A stretch of DNA of 64,000 nt from Spirosoma telluris. GTDB lineage: Bacteria; Bacteroidota; Bacteroidia; Cytophagales; Spirosomataceae. The stretch covers positions 7,741,001 to 7,805,000 of the forward strand of contig QLII01000001.1 of the NCBI GenBank assembly GCA_003259005.1. Reading direction: 5' to 3'. Both the position numbers and the translations under genes were made by a program. A model generated the notes under the pieces. It was not told the DNA's origin, ran no database searches, and was given only the letters and a program-made list of their open reading frames with translations. Within the stretch, counting starts at the first letter, position 1, and every line of letters starts with the position of its first letter. This document shows positions 20,959-29,671 of the stretch, piece after piece.

Positions 20959-21675
20959 ATGAAAAAGTTACTTTTACTATTGTTCACCATCCTAATGGTC
21001 AACCTGACTTTTGGTCAGACGACCGAATCAATCCTGGGCTTACATTCTGGTTTATTCTCCTTTCAGGGGTATTCAGCGGAGAAAAGCTCCCAACTAAATT
21101 TGGCCTCTAATGGTACTACTGGCTACACAAACAATCCATTTGGGGCTAAAAACGGGCTTTCGTATGGGGCATCCTACCAGATTCAACGCATCACCAAGGG
21201 TAATTTTATTGCTGGTATTGGCATAGGGTATGAAAACCTGAGAAGTAAGACAACCATTACAGGCGTTAACGGGTATGATAAAACGGGAACTTTTCAGGAT
21301 GTAGCCTCAGGCCAAACCTATCTTTCGAACAAGCAAGTGAATGCGTTTCCTTACGTAGGTTACCGAGTGGGCATTCGTCAAGTTTCGGTGGATCTAACAG
21401 GTGGCCTCGATATTGGTTACCTGTTGAGCTCAACAGAACAGGGAAAAGCTACGGCCGATAATGGTAAAACGTATAGTACGTCTTTAGACAGAACCGGCAT
21501 AAAAACAGATATTAGGCCCAGAGTGCAAGTCACTGTATTTTATAGAAAGGTTGGTGCCTATACGAGCTACGCCTATGGGCTAAATAATTACAAAAGTGGC
21601 TGGGTTGGTGGCAGGAATGACTGTAATTCCACCGTAATCCGGTTTGGCGTGCTTTATAAAATCAAAGGTAACTAA
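20959..21675 (+). CDS. Outer membrane beta-barrel protein, PorT-like
   Basis: A 238-residue protein with a clear signal peptide (MKKLLLLLFTILMVNLTFGQ). The mature part alternates polar and hydrophobic residues in short amphipathic strands with Gly/Tyr/Asn-rich turns (FIAGIGIGYENL, FPYVGYRVGIRQVSVDLTGG, VRFGVLYKI-like end), as in the 8-stranded outer-membrane barrels common in Bacteroidota. Function is unknown. It stands alone: a MITE begins 24 bases after the stop. Confidence 0.75.
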   Translation: MKKLLLLLFTILMVNLTFGQTTESILGLHSGLFSFQGYSAEKSSQLNLASNGTTGYTNNPFGAKNGLSYGASYQIQRITKGNFIAGIGIGYENLRSKTTITGVNGYDKTGTFQDVASGQTYLSNKQVNAFPYVGYRVGIRQVSVDLTGGLDIGYLLSSTEQGKATADNGKTYSTSLDRTGIKTDIRPRVQVTVFYRKVGAYTSYAYGLNNYKSGWVGGRNDCNSTVIRFGVLYKIKGN

Positions 21676-21698
21676 ACCAGTTACCCCTATCGGATCGT

Positions 21699-21864
21699 TG
21701 AGAAGCTGTTTGAGTTAAATTTTTGTGATAGAAAAGAGTAGTTTTTTGTCAGATTCAGTTCATTTAAACCGGAGTTTAGCAGGGCTAAATGAGGATTTAA
21801 ACGAACTGAATCTGGCGAAAAAATGCCTTTTATAGGCGAAAAGATTAACTCAAACAGCTTCTGA
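21699..21864. mobile_element. MITE with 17-bp terminal inverted repeats and TGA target duplication
   Basis: The ends GAAGCTGTTTGAGTTAA (from 21702) and TTAACTCAAACAGCTTC (to 21861) are perfect inverted repeats 160 bases apart, flanked on both sides by TGA. The interior has a second inverted pair (21750-21768 and 21796-21814, CAGATTCAGTTC/GAACTGAATCTG plus TTTAAA). There is no ORF. A TNA duplication and GAAGCTGTTT ends resemble IS5-family (IS427-type) elements, which could mobilise it in trans. Confidence 0.82.
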
Positions 21865-21904
21865 GTGAGTGTGTCAAGTTGGGATTTGCTAACTTGATAA
21901 TTAA

Positions 21905-22235
21905 ATGGGAATAGAAGGGAAAGAAAAATTCGATTACGACGCCTTTCGCCAACAAGCCATCGAGCGTATGCTGGTCGGCGACAAAGAAATCACGGGCAAC
22001 AATGGAGTTTTGGCTCCAATGCTCAAAGACCTGCTTCAGGCTGTCTTATCGGATTCTTTCGCTCCTGCCAGGCAGCTATCTTGGCGATGCCGAAAGCGCT
22101 CGTTTTTGGCTATCGGCGTTAACCGACCTGCAAAATCGGGGCGTACGGGATCTGCTAATTACGTCAATCGACTATTTAAAAGGCTTTGGTGATGCCATCG
22201 AAACGGTCTTTCCCCTCCTTCCTTTCATTCTTTAC
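21905..22235 (+). pseudogene. IS256-family transposase remnant
   Basis: The first 50 codons read FDYDAFRQQAIERMLVGDK and GVLAPMLKDLLQAVL, the N-terminus of an IS256-family (mutator-type) transposase. From about 22065 another frame reads YLGDAESARFWLSALTDLQN, RGVRDLLITSIDYLKGFGDA and IETVFP, the stretch that follows the catalytic core in these enzymes. Some 150 codons between the two parts are missing, and everything after ETVFP is lost. No terminal repeats of the parent element are visible. It is an internally deleted, inactive relic next to the MITE. Confidence 0.78.
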
Positions 22236-22243
22236 CCCTTTCT

Positions 22244-22975
22244 ATGATCGTTACACAAACTGATACGGGTTGGCAATTGATTAACCAACAGGCACATGGA
22301 TTACTAGCCATACAGCTCGCCTTGCACTGGCGCAAAGAAAAACGGCCAGTTCATTGGGTTGAGACGCTAACCGCCCTGACTGAACACGATGACGGCCAGG
22401 ACCCCTGGGAAGGCCGCAATCACCTTACAACTGCGGGTACACCCCTCCATTTTGAACTTTTAACTTATTCTGTTGAGCAATGCCATCAGTTAATTCAAAT
22501 TGGCTTGCAAAAAAGTCGTTGGAATGCACTACTGATGTCAATGCACACATCATTCCTCTATGAATCGAAACGAGGTACTGATAAAGCACTGGATACGTTT
22601 CTAGATCAGCAAGTGACCAACCAGACCAAATGGCGAAAGGAATCTAAAGCGAGCAAAGCGGAGGCTGATTATGCCTACCGGTTTCTTCAATGGTGTGATG
22701 CTCTGTCACTGGTGCTTTGTATGAACAAGATTCCGCCTGAAGAGCGACGTTTAGAGGTAAGTCAGGGACCAGATGGTGTCTCCTATTATATTTATCAGCG
22801 ATCAAATGGAACGATAGGTATGGAACCTTGGCCGTTCGAAGAATCTCAGGTTCAGGTTCATATCGAGACGTTTTTGGTGAATCAGGTAGTTTTCAAAAAT
22901 GACAACCAACTCTATAATGCGGTCCAGGATGCGCCAATAACCACAAAAGAATGGACGTTTAAGGAGAATGATTGA
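22244..22975 (+). CDS. DUF3891 family protein
   Basis: A soluble 243-residue protein without signal peptide. The opening MIVTQTDTGWQLINQQAHG, with LALHWR, HWVETLTALTEHDDGQDPW and the closing part with YYIYQRSNGTIGMEPWPFE, matches the layout of DUF3891 proteins (conserved His-Asp-Asp near residue 50, tryptophans before and after). The biochemical role of this family is not known; the H-D-D pattern recalls HD-type metal sites. It starts right after the transposase relic and ends in a strong hairpin shared with the convergent glgX gene. Confidence 0.8.
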   Translation: MIVTQTDTGWQLINQQAHGLLAIQLALHWRKEKRPVHWVETLTALTEHDDGQDPWEGRNHLTTAGTPLHFELLTYSVEQCHQLIQIGLQKSRWNALLMSMHTSFLYESKRGTDKALDTFLDQQVTNQTKWRKESKASKAEADYAYRFLQWCDALSLVLCMNKIPPEERRLEVSQGPDGVSYYIYQRSNGTIGMEPWPFEESQVQVHIETFLVNQVVFKNDNQLYNAVQDAPITTKEWTFKEND

Positions 22976-22987
22976 TAATCTTAATGG

Positions 22988-23037
22988 CTACCTACAACAA
23001 AGCCCTGGCAAATTTACCAGGGCTTTGTTGTAGGTAG
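22988..23037. terminator. Perfect hairpin between convergent genes
   Basis: A perfect 21-bp stem (ctacctacaacaaagccctgg and its complement) with an 8-base loop lies between the DUF3891 stop and the glgX stop. No T-run follows on either strand, so termination may depend on the hairpin alone. Confidence 0.6.
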
Positions 23038-23045
23038 ACGGCGAT

Positions 23046-23118
23046 GTATTGATTCTTGTGGATTCTGTCGATTCTCAAGTCAATAGAATCAATAAGAGTC
23101 CATAGAATCTAAATTTGC
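23046..23118. repeat. Dispersed GATTCT-type palindromic repeat, copy A
   Basis: GATTCTTGTGGATTCTGTCGATTCT is followed by the opposite orientation, AGAATC...AGAATCTAAATTT. The same words in the same arrangement recur near 32.3, 54.3 and 62.7 kb. Confidence 0.6.
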
Positions 23119-23122
23119 CTAA

Positions 23123-25250
23123 TTACTTGAGTCGCAGGAGTACCGATGAGCGGGCCTGTATTGTAAAGGATTTTCCGCCTGGCGTAGGGGGGTAGTAGGA
23201 TTAACCTGCCCTGTATACGTATCAACAACAACTTCCCAGGATGAGCTTTTACGGCCAATTTTTGGAAGCATAAACGGAATATCTTCCCAATACGCATTCA
23301 GAATCCAGATTAGCTGCTCGTCGCCAATGTCCTGTCCATCTTCGGTTTGTTCCGATACACGCAGCCCATCAATAAACAGCGCTAAGCAGTGTGTGTTGGG
23401 ATTATTGAGGTCATCAGCTGTCATTTCTTCACCATCCGGGCGTAGATAGGCAACTTGCTCACTCCCAAAAAAACGGCGACGACTTAGTAGCGGAACAGCC
23501 TGACGGAGGGCTGTAAGCTGGCTAGTGAACTCAAATAAGGCCTGTCGCTTTTCGTCCCAATGCCAATCCATCCAGCTAATCTTACTATCCTGATTATAGC
23601 CATTATTATTACCATGCTGGGTCCGGCCACACTCATCACCCATCACAATCATAGGGGTTCCCTGACTAAGTAGCATGGTTGCCAGGAAATTACGTTTCTG
23701 CCGTTCGCGGAGTTCGTTAATGGCGGGGTCATCGGTAGGGCCTTCGGCACCGCAGTTCCAGCTCATATTGTCGTTAGAGCCGTCACGGTTATCTTCGCCA
23801 TTGGCCTCGTTATGTTTGTCATTATAACTAACCAGATCATTAAGGGTAAAGCCGTCGTGAGCAGTAATTAGATTAATGCTGTTGGCAGGTGAGCGACCGT
23901 CGCTTGCATATAGATCAGGACTACCTAATAATCGAGTGGCTGTCTCAGCGGCTTTACCATCGTCTCCTTTCCAAAAAGCGCGGAGGGTGTCGCGATACTT
24001 GCCATTCCACTCTGACCAGCGCACCGGAAAACCACCGACATGGTACGACTGAATATCCCAGGGTTCGGCAATGAGTTTTACCTGAGCCAGAATGGGGTCC
24101 TGCGCTACTGTGTCCAGAAACGATGAGACACTGCCAAACTCTTCATCCGTGCGGATCAGTGCCGATGCTAAATCGAAGCGAAAGCCGTCGACGTGCATAT
24201 CCGTTACCCAATAGCGTAGGCTATCCATAACCAACTGTAACACGCGTGGATGACTCAGGTTAAACGTATTCCCTGTGCCGGTATAATCCATGTAGTATTC
24301 AGGACTATCGCCAACCTGATGATAATAGATGCGGTTGTCAATTCCCTTAAACGAGAGGAGGGGGCCTAATTGGTTACCTTCGGCAGTGTGATTATAGACG
24401 ACATCCAGAATAACCTCAATCCCTGCTTTGTGCAGATTCTTGACCATCTGTTTGAACTCAGTAACCTGTTGTCCCGCCATCCCGGATGAAGAATACGTAT
24501 TTTGCGGGGAAAAGAAGCCTATGCTGTTATACCCCCAATAACTTTCGTCCGTAAACTGATGAACGGGTAGAAGTTCAACGGCTGTGATGCCTAGCTTTTT
24601 CAGATAATCGGTTACTTCTGGCGTGCCTAATCCGGCATACGTCCCACGAATCGCTTCATCAATGGTTGGATGAAGGTGCGTGAAACCCTTAACGTGCATC
24701 TCATAAATCACGGAACGATGCAGGGGGTAGCGGGGGCGGCATCATCTTCCCAATCAAAAGCCGTATCAACAACCACGCTTTTGGGCATAGTTGGGCCGCT
24801 ATCTTCCTGACTCATCACCAGGTATTCATCGGTACCTTCGTCGCTGGATGTTGGTTTTTTATAGTCATATCCCAGCCAGGCATCATTATGATTAACGGGC
24901 GCGTTAATTGCCTTGGCATAAGGATCAAGCAGGAGTTTATTTGGGTTGAAAAAATGGCCTGCCTGCGGGTCATAAGGACCATCGACCCGGAAACCATATA
25001 GCTGACCAGGTTGCAACCCCTCAAGGTAAATGTGCCAGACTAGCTCCGTACGTTCCGCCAGTGGAATACGAGCAAGCTCATGACTGGCATCGGCTGAATC
25101 ATAGAGGCACAGATAAACAGCAGTAGCGTTTTCGCTGAACAAGGTGAAATTAACGCCTTCGCCATCATACGTAGCACCTAGGGGGTAAGGTTTACCCGGT
25201 TTTGACTGGATTGATTCGGAAAATGAATTTGTGTTAGATTGTTTACTCAT
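23123..25250 (-). CDS. glgX: Glycogen debranching enzyme GlgX, isoamylase type (two frameshifts)
   Basis: This GH13 enzyme hydrolyses alpha-1,6 branches of glycogen in the cytoplasm. The start is MSKQSNTNSFS. Domains in order: CBM48 (YPLGATYDGEGVNFTLFSEN, about 20-110), then the (beta/alpha)8 catalytic barrel with VIYEMHVKGFT, DVVYNHTAEGN, DGFRFDLASAL (nucleophile Asp), LIAEPWD (acid/base Glu) and NLITAHDGFTLNDLVSYN, then a beta-sandwich. A base is missing in CCCCC (plus 24723-24727) between TPCIVP and the VIYEMHVK start; another in the TTT at 23165-23167, whose repair gives the normal tail FTIQARSSVLLRLK and a stop three codons before the apparent one. Corrected length is 709 residues. It ends convergently with the DUF3891 gene. 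Confidence 0.9.
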
Positions 25251-25334
25251 AACATGTTTGCGTAGGAATAAGTAGGTATTGACTTGGTGGGTAAACCGTG
25301 TGTGGTATACGAATGTTTTGGTAAGTAAACGGCA

Positions 25335-25366
25335 CAAAAAAGCCTACCCCAAGGGGAGCAGGCTTT
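25335..25366 (-). terminator. Intrinsic terminator after the PA2169-type gene
   Basis: On the minus strand AAAGCCTGCTCCCC and GGGGTAGGCTTT pair around a TT loop and run into TTTTTT. It lies just past the stop of the four-helix-bundle gene. Confidence 0.8.
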
Positions 25367-25382
25367 CCAATCCCACCATTCA

Positions 25383-25838
25383 CTACACTACCAAGGCCAG
25401 ACGAGCCATTGTTGAATTGGCCGAGTCGATACTCTGCTTCTGGCGAAGCAGCAACTCGCGCGTGCTGGCTACTAAGTCCGTTTCCTGAAGCACCGAATTA
25501 TAGGTGTTCAGGGCTTCCTGATCCCCTCTATGACACTCCTGCACAACGGCTTTATCATCATTGGTGGAAAAAGTTGATTTGATATTGATCCAGGCACGGT
25601 GTAAATCAGCGGTGATGCTGGTGCCATTGTCGGGTTCTCCACCCAATGCCCGTATCTCACGATCCAGTTCCTGCGCGAATTCCGCCCGTTGCCGTGACTG
25701 CGCCAGGAGTAACGTTTTCAATTCGTTGTCGTCTACATTCTCAGATGCTTCCTCATACCCTTTCTCTGCATCATGGGAGAGGGTCAAGAGTCGACTTAAT
25801 TGGTCAAGGATTTCGCCCCGTGTTTCTTTAACTGTCAT
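25383..25838 (-). CDS. PA2169/DUF2383-family four-helix-bundle protein
   Basis: A soluble 151-residue, almost fully helical protein: ILDQLSRLLTLSHDAEKGYEEA, then KTLLLAQSRQRAEFAQELDREI, ADLHRAWINIKSTF, QECHRGDQEALNTYNSVL. The pattern of Glu/His at regular spacing (H-DAEKGYEEA, R-EF-QEL, ECHRGDQEAL) is that of the ferritin-like DUF2383/PA2169 family, often expressed under stress and in stationary phase. Whether this copy binds metal cannot be told from sequence alone. It lies between glgX and an OmpA-family gene, all on the minus strand, but has its own terminator. Confidence 0.85.
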   Translation of the reverse strand: MTVKETRGEILDQLSRLLTLSHDAEKGYEEASENVDDNELKTLLLAQSRQRAEFAQELDREIRALGGEPDNGTSITADLHRAWINIKSTFSTNDDKAVVQECHRGDQEALNTYNSVLQETDLVASTRELLLRQKQSIDSANSTMARLALVV

Positions 25839-26126
25839 AACGTCTTTGGTTTTGTTGAGTTAATTAGGCTGAAAAATTCATAACGTTTCGTGTTGAGCAA
25901 ATCAGAAAGGCAATCATAATAGGGGTAATCGGTACTTACTTTTTAGCAGGATCATTTTCCCAGTTTTTAGCGAATATTCCCAGGTAGACCCTGCTACAGG
26001 CTTTTCCATAGGTCTAACTCACTTCATGGCCTTTTTTCGAAGTATTCATAGTAATAGTTAGGTAATGGGGTGTAGACTAGGAAATCAGGAGGTTAAGCAT
26101 CTTTCTCTTAACCTCCTGAAAAGTTT
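25839..26126. other. Intergenic region, PA2169-type gene to OmpA gene
   Basis: Apart from the hairpin near its right end (26087-26117) I see no gene, RNA or repeat in these 288 bases; they must contain the promoter of the PA2169-type gene, but no exact TAnnTTTG box is found. Confidence 0.35.
26087..26117 (-). terminator. Terminator hairpin of the OmpA-family gene
   Basis: AGGAGGTTAAG and CTTAACCTCCT form a perfect 11-bp stem with a 9-base loop, 10 bases past the stop codon. Confidence 0.7.
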
Positions 26127-26837
26127 TTACTCACCAAGCTTGCCATTTTTGGCATCACTTTGCATTTGTTTATTAGCAAATACGGCAATATCGACCCGAC
26201 GGTTTTTCTGACGACCTGTTGCCGTAGAATTGTCGGCAATTGGTTGGGCCTCTCCATACCCTTTCTCATCGACACGGGATGTTTTTACCCCCTTCGCTTC
26301 CAGAAAGTTGGCAACGGCATCAGCCCGTTGTTTAGAAAGAGCCAGATTATGTTCGGCACTACCCGTAGCATCTGCATGTCCTTCAACCACAATATTGGTA
26401 TCCTCTTCTTTGTTCAGGGTCTGAGCAAAATTGATAAGCTGTTGCTTGGTGGCCGGTTTCAGGGCGTAAGAATCAGTATCGAAAAGAATATCTGAACCTA
26501 AGCTAACTTTAATACCCTCGCCAACACGTTCAACCTGCGCATCAGGCATCTGGCGTTTAATCTCTTCTGCCCGTTTATCCATTCGGCGACCAATAACAGC
26601 TCCGGCTGCTCCACCAACGGTTGCACCAAGGATAGCACCAACGGCTGTATTCCCTTTTTTCTGGCCAAAGATTGCGCCCACTACAGCTCCACCACTGGCA
26701 CCAACTATGGCTCCTTTTTGTGTTTTGTTCAATTTCTTTTTCTCACTCTGGGCAATTGACACGTTGCCTGAAAGAAAACCGACAGCCACCAGTAGCGCAA
26801 ACGACTTCATTCCGACTGATTTCAATTGATAATTCAT
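26127..26837 (-). CDS. OmpA-family protein with glycine-zipper segment
   Basis: A 236-residue envelope protein. Signal peptide to about residue 30 (FLSGNVSIAQ); then two glycine-zipper stretches (GAIVGASGGAVVGAIFG and GAILGATVGGAAGAVIG, about 42-84) that can insert in or cross the membrane; then a basic linker and a C-terminal OmpA domain (about 110-225) with LFDTDSYALKP, VVEGHADATGSAEHNLALS, QRADAV and GYGEAQPIADN...RQKNRRVDI, the peptidoglycan-binding signature with its Asp and Arg residues. The architecture matches YiaD-like proteins that link outer membrane and cell wall. It has its own terminator. Confidence 0.9.
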   Translation of the reverse strand: MNYQLKSVGMKSFALLVAVGFLSGNVSIAQSEKKKLNKTQKGAIVGASGGAVVGAIFGQKKGNTAVGAILGATVGGAAGAVIGRRMDKRAEEIKRQMPDAQVERVGEGIKVSLGSDILFDTDSYALKPATKQQLINFAQTLNKEEDTNIVVEGHADATGSAEHNLALSKQRADAVANFLEAKGVKTSRVDEKGYGEAQPIADNSTATGRQKNRRVDIAVFANKQMQSDAKNGKLGE

Positions 26838-27273
26838 AGCGTTGTGAATATTTGGTATTGCCTTTAGATACCCAAACCTCGTACCAGTTTAAACCAGGAT
26901 GGATTGTTGTTTACTAGTATTTGAGGTAATACATTGATAATCAATAATATGTGTTGTGAATAGATTGTCATGAATTAATCTGCCAGACTTTTAAGACAAC
27001 TAGTTTGATAGAGTAATCGGGAAGCAAGATGCCTATTGTTGTGGAGCCTATTCCACAGAAGTGGGCAAGTAGGAGGGAATAGACGGTTTATCACTTTTCG
27101 GTGCGCTCCTATGTTTAGGATTTGAGCGCTTTAATGTGATAATTTGTTGGGTAAATAATTGATGATCAATGGCTTGATTTGTAGGTGCGGCAGATGAGTT
27201 TATTGGTGTTAACAAACGAAAATGCTCTGGAAAACGTTGAATAAATAGCCTGTCTATCGTTTTCTTCAATTGC
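26838..27273. other. Intergenic region between divergent genes
   Basis: These 436 bases hold the promoters of the OmpA-family gene and of the lipoprotein hydrolase. I find no exact TAnnTTTG box; TAATTTG near 27139 is one base short. No stable hairpin or repeat stands out. A 75-codon open frame on the minus strand has no recognisable content and I do not count it. Confidence 0.35.
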
Positions 27274-28473
27274 ATGTTGACAACCAAATCAGTTCTTTCG
27301 CTGCTTCTTATTGGGAGTATGTTGCTTGTTGCGCCAACAAGCTGCAAAACATCAGGCGATAATGGCTCTATTACGCCCGTTTTTGCCCGAACCTTAGTTA
27401 CTAGTTCGCTTGTTGGGGAGTATTCTACCGACCAGCTTCGTAGTCGATTTAGTGGGGTTAATGCCCCGCTTCAATTGTTCATTCGGTACGGTATTAAAGC
27501 TTACCGCCTGGAATATACCACTACCAATACAGATGGCAAGTCGATTAAAGCATCTGGCGCACTTATTATCCCAACCGTGCCTACGGCCATACCTCTATTA
27601 AGTATGCAGCATGGCACGATTACGAGCGAAAGTGATGCCCCGTCGAATTTCGGTACCAGTAGCGAAGCCTATTCATTTGAGTCGGTCTTTGCCTCTCAGG
27701 GCTATATCATTGCTGCGCCGGATTATATCGGCTATGGGGCTTCCAAAGACCTCCCACATACGTATGAACAACGTAATGGCCTGGCCACGGCCTCGCTCGA
27801 TATGCTGCGAGCCACCCGCGATTTTCTGGCTGACCAGGGTATCAACTGGGACAAACGCCTGTTCATTGCCGGGTATTCAGAGGGGGGATATGCAACATTG
27901 TCACTCCAGAAGAAAATTGAGGAGGAAACCACCAATGAATTCAATTTGGTGGCATCGAGTTGCGGAGCCGGGGCTTACGACAAGCCCGCTTTTATGAAGC
28001 AAATCATCAATGAGCAAACGAGTGGTGTCGATTATATCAACCGGCTCTACGTCTGGGTTTTGCAAACCTACGACCGGATTTATGGACTTAATCGCCCCAT
28101 GTCGGCCTACTTCAAAGAGCCGTATGCCACCCAGATTGCGAATCAGGGAAAAGGCGCTTCCATTAATGTGAGCCTTAATCAAACGTTTACCGATAGCTTT
28201 AAGCAGGGTATCAACGATGGCACCGATAAAGCTTTTCTGGCTGCCGTACAGGACAATGATATCCATGACTGGAAGCCCCGCACCCCGACCCGACTTTATC
28301 ATGGGGATGCCGATGAAATCGTGTCCTTTCTGAATTCGCAGAATGCTTATGATGCTATGCTGAAACGGGGTGCAACGAACGTAACCTTAATTCCTCTAAA
28401 AGGAGCCACGCATGGAACCGGAATTTTGGGGTTCATTACTGGGACCTACGATTTCTTTGGTTCGATACAGTAA
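27274..28473 (+). CDS. Alpha/beta-hydrolase lipoprotein (secretory lipase/esterase type)
   Basis: A 399-residue hydrolase with a lipoprotein signal (LLIGSMLLVAPTSC, Cys 24). It has an alpha/beta-hydrolase fold: LSMQHGT oxyanion region near 110, IIAAPDYIGYGAS, the nucleophile elbow GYSEGG near 200, the acid in LYHGDADEIV near 345 and the catalytic His in GATHGTG near 385. The layout, with a cap inserted between nucleophile and acid, is that of secretory lipases and related esterases that act on acyl esters. Substrate is unknown. Its 3' end overlaps the convergent gene by 38 bases. Confidence 0.85.
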   Translation: MLTTKSVLSLLLIGSMLLVAPTSCKTSGDNGSITPVFARTLVTSSLVGEYSTDQLRSRFSGVNAPLQLFIRYGIKAYRLEYTTTNTDGKSIKASGALIIPTVPTAIPLLSMQHGTITSESDAPSNFGTSSEAYSFESVFASQGYIIAAPDYIGYGASKDLPHTYEQRNGLATASLDMLRATRDFLADQGINWDKRLFIAGYSEGGYATLSLQKKIEEETTNEFNLVASSCGAGAYDKPAFMKQIINEQTSGVDYINRLYVWVLQTYDRIYGLNRPMSAYFKEPYATQIANQGKGASINVSLNQTFTDSFKQGINDGTDKAFLAAVQDNDIHDWKPRTPTRLYHGDADEIVSFLNSQNAYDAMLKRGATNVTLIPLKGATHGTGILGFITGTYDFFGSIQ

Positions 28474-29581
28474 CGATTGTGTAAGCCGCCTGATTGGGCT
28501 GTCGTATGCGTGAACCAACCGTAGTGCGGCTGGTGTCGTCGTCGCAGATGAGCAGGAGCCGGTTACCATCCAAGGGTGTCAGATCTTCGGCTTTGTGGCC
28601 AGCCGTATGTACGGGCTGTCCTGCTGGATCACGGACGAGGGTAAAGGGTTTATTGCCATAAAGTTCTTCCGATGTCGCTGTCCAGAGGTAAGCGTCCAGT
28701 TTCCCGTTTTTGTTATCTTCCTGAGAAGTAAGCATCCAGAATCGTTTCTGAAACGGGTCATATTCCAGACTTGACAGACCGAGCGGCTTCGGTAAGGTGG
28801 GATCAGCGTTGGCTAAGTCGAAATCGTTGATGAGTTTCCAGTCGTCCAATAGTCGAATCCGTTCGGTGTTGCCGTTTTTCTCCGTTCGATACGATACGCT
28901 GATAATTTTGGCCTGATACGTAAAACTCTCATACGATTTTCCCATTTCCCGAATACCGAATAAGAGTTGGTTATCCGTAGCAGCCAGGCCCTCAATCTTG
29001 AAATAAGGCATTTCGCCTGGAAACTCGTTGTTGGCCAGCACCTGGGCAATCCGCTGGCGATAGACCATCGAATTACGGCTGGTATCGTCGGGGGCCAGCA
29101 CCTTCGGGTGTTGCTCATCACCACTTCGCCAGTAAAGAATCGTATTGTAAGCGTCCCAATCGTGACTGCCAGGCTTTATACGGTCGAAGGCAGTGGTTAA
29201 TAAGATGAATTTCCGATCGGGGGTTTGGGCAAAATCTTCGTATTTCCGGGCTCTCGTAAACGTAGGCTGTGTTAGGTAGGTTGGTGATTGAGTTGAATCG
29301 GCCAGGGTCTCGGGCGTCTTCGTAAAGACTGGACTCTGGCCTGCGGGCATATCTTTATCATTAGCGAAGATCAGATTTTTGCCATCCAGCGCCACCGCTG
29401 AGGTTTCGCACCAGACTGTCTTCCCATTCAGCGAGGTCCCGGCCGCAAAGCAATTTAGAAAACCCTCTTCAGTAATTGTCGCGGTAAGCGCAGCCGATGT
29501 GCTCGCGGGTAGTTGAGCCGTTTTACAGCCAGAAATAAACAGAATGGCTAGTAATGAAAGGACAGGTAATCGCTGGTTCAT
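28436..29581 (-). CDS. Lipoprotein of unknown function, probable beta-propeller
   Basis: A 381-residue lipoprotein (signal LLAILFISGC, Cys 19). I cannot name the family. The body has repeated blade-like strands with charged turns: AVALDGKNLIFANDKDMP, RKFILLTTAFDRIKPGSHDW, YFKIEGLAATDNQLLFGIRE, LSSLEYDPFQKRFWMLTSQE, and ends KAEDLTPLDGNRLLLICDDD. GLA and EDLTPLD motifs recall esterase-like phytase or DUF3616-like propellers that bind a ligand in a central channel. It converges on, and overlaps by 38 bases with, the hydrolase gene. Confidence 0.75.
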   Translation of the reverse strand: MNQRLPVLSLLAILFISGCKTAQLPASTSAALTATITEEGFLNCFAAGTSLNGKTVWCETSAVALDGKNLIFANDKDMPAGQSPVFTKTPETLADSTQSPTYLTQPTFTRARKYEDFAQTPDRKFILLTTAFDRIKPGSHDWDAYNTILYWRSGDEQHPKVLAPDDTSRNSMVYRQRIAQVLANNEFPGEMPYFKIEGLAATDNQLLFGIREMGKSYESFTYQAKIISVSYRTEKNGNTERIRLLDDWKLINDFDLANADPTLPKPLGLSSLEYDPFQKRFWMLTSQEDNKNGKLDAYLWTATSEELYGNKPFTLVRDPAGQPVHTAGHKAEDLTPLDGNRLLLICDDDTSRTTVGSRIRQPNQAAYTIVTVSNQRNRRSQ

Positions 29582-29671
29582 AGAGGGAGTAGACTATCTA
29601 TTTGTGGTGCAAGATAAAAGATATAGATGATCCAGCACATTATATCATTTATTCTGCGGCACTACGCTTCA

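Noticed and set aside
27048..27275. A 75-codon minus-strand open frame in the gap before the lipoprotein hydrolase
   Set aside because: No recognisable domain, no promoter box, and it overlaps the start of the convincing plus-strand gene.
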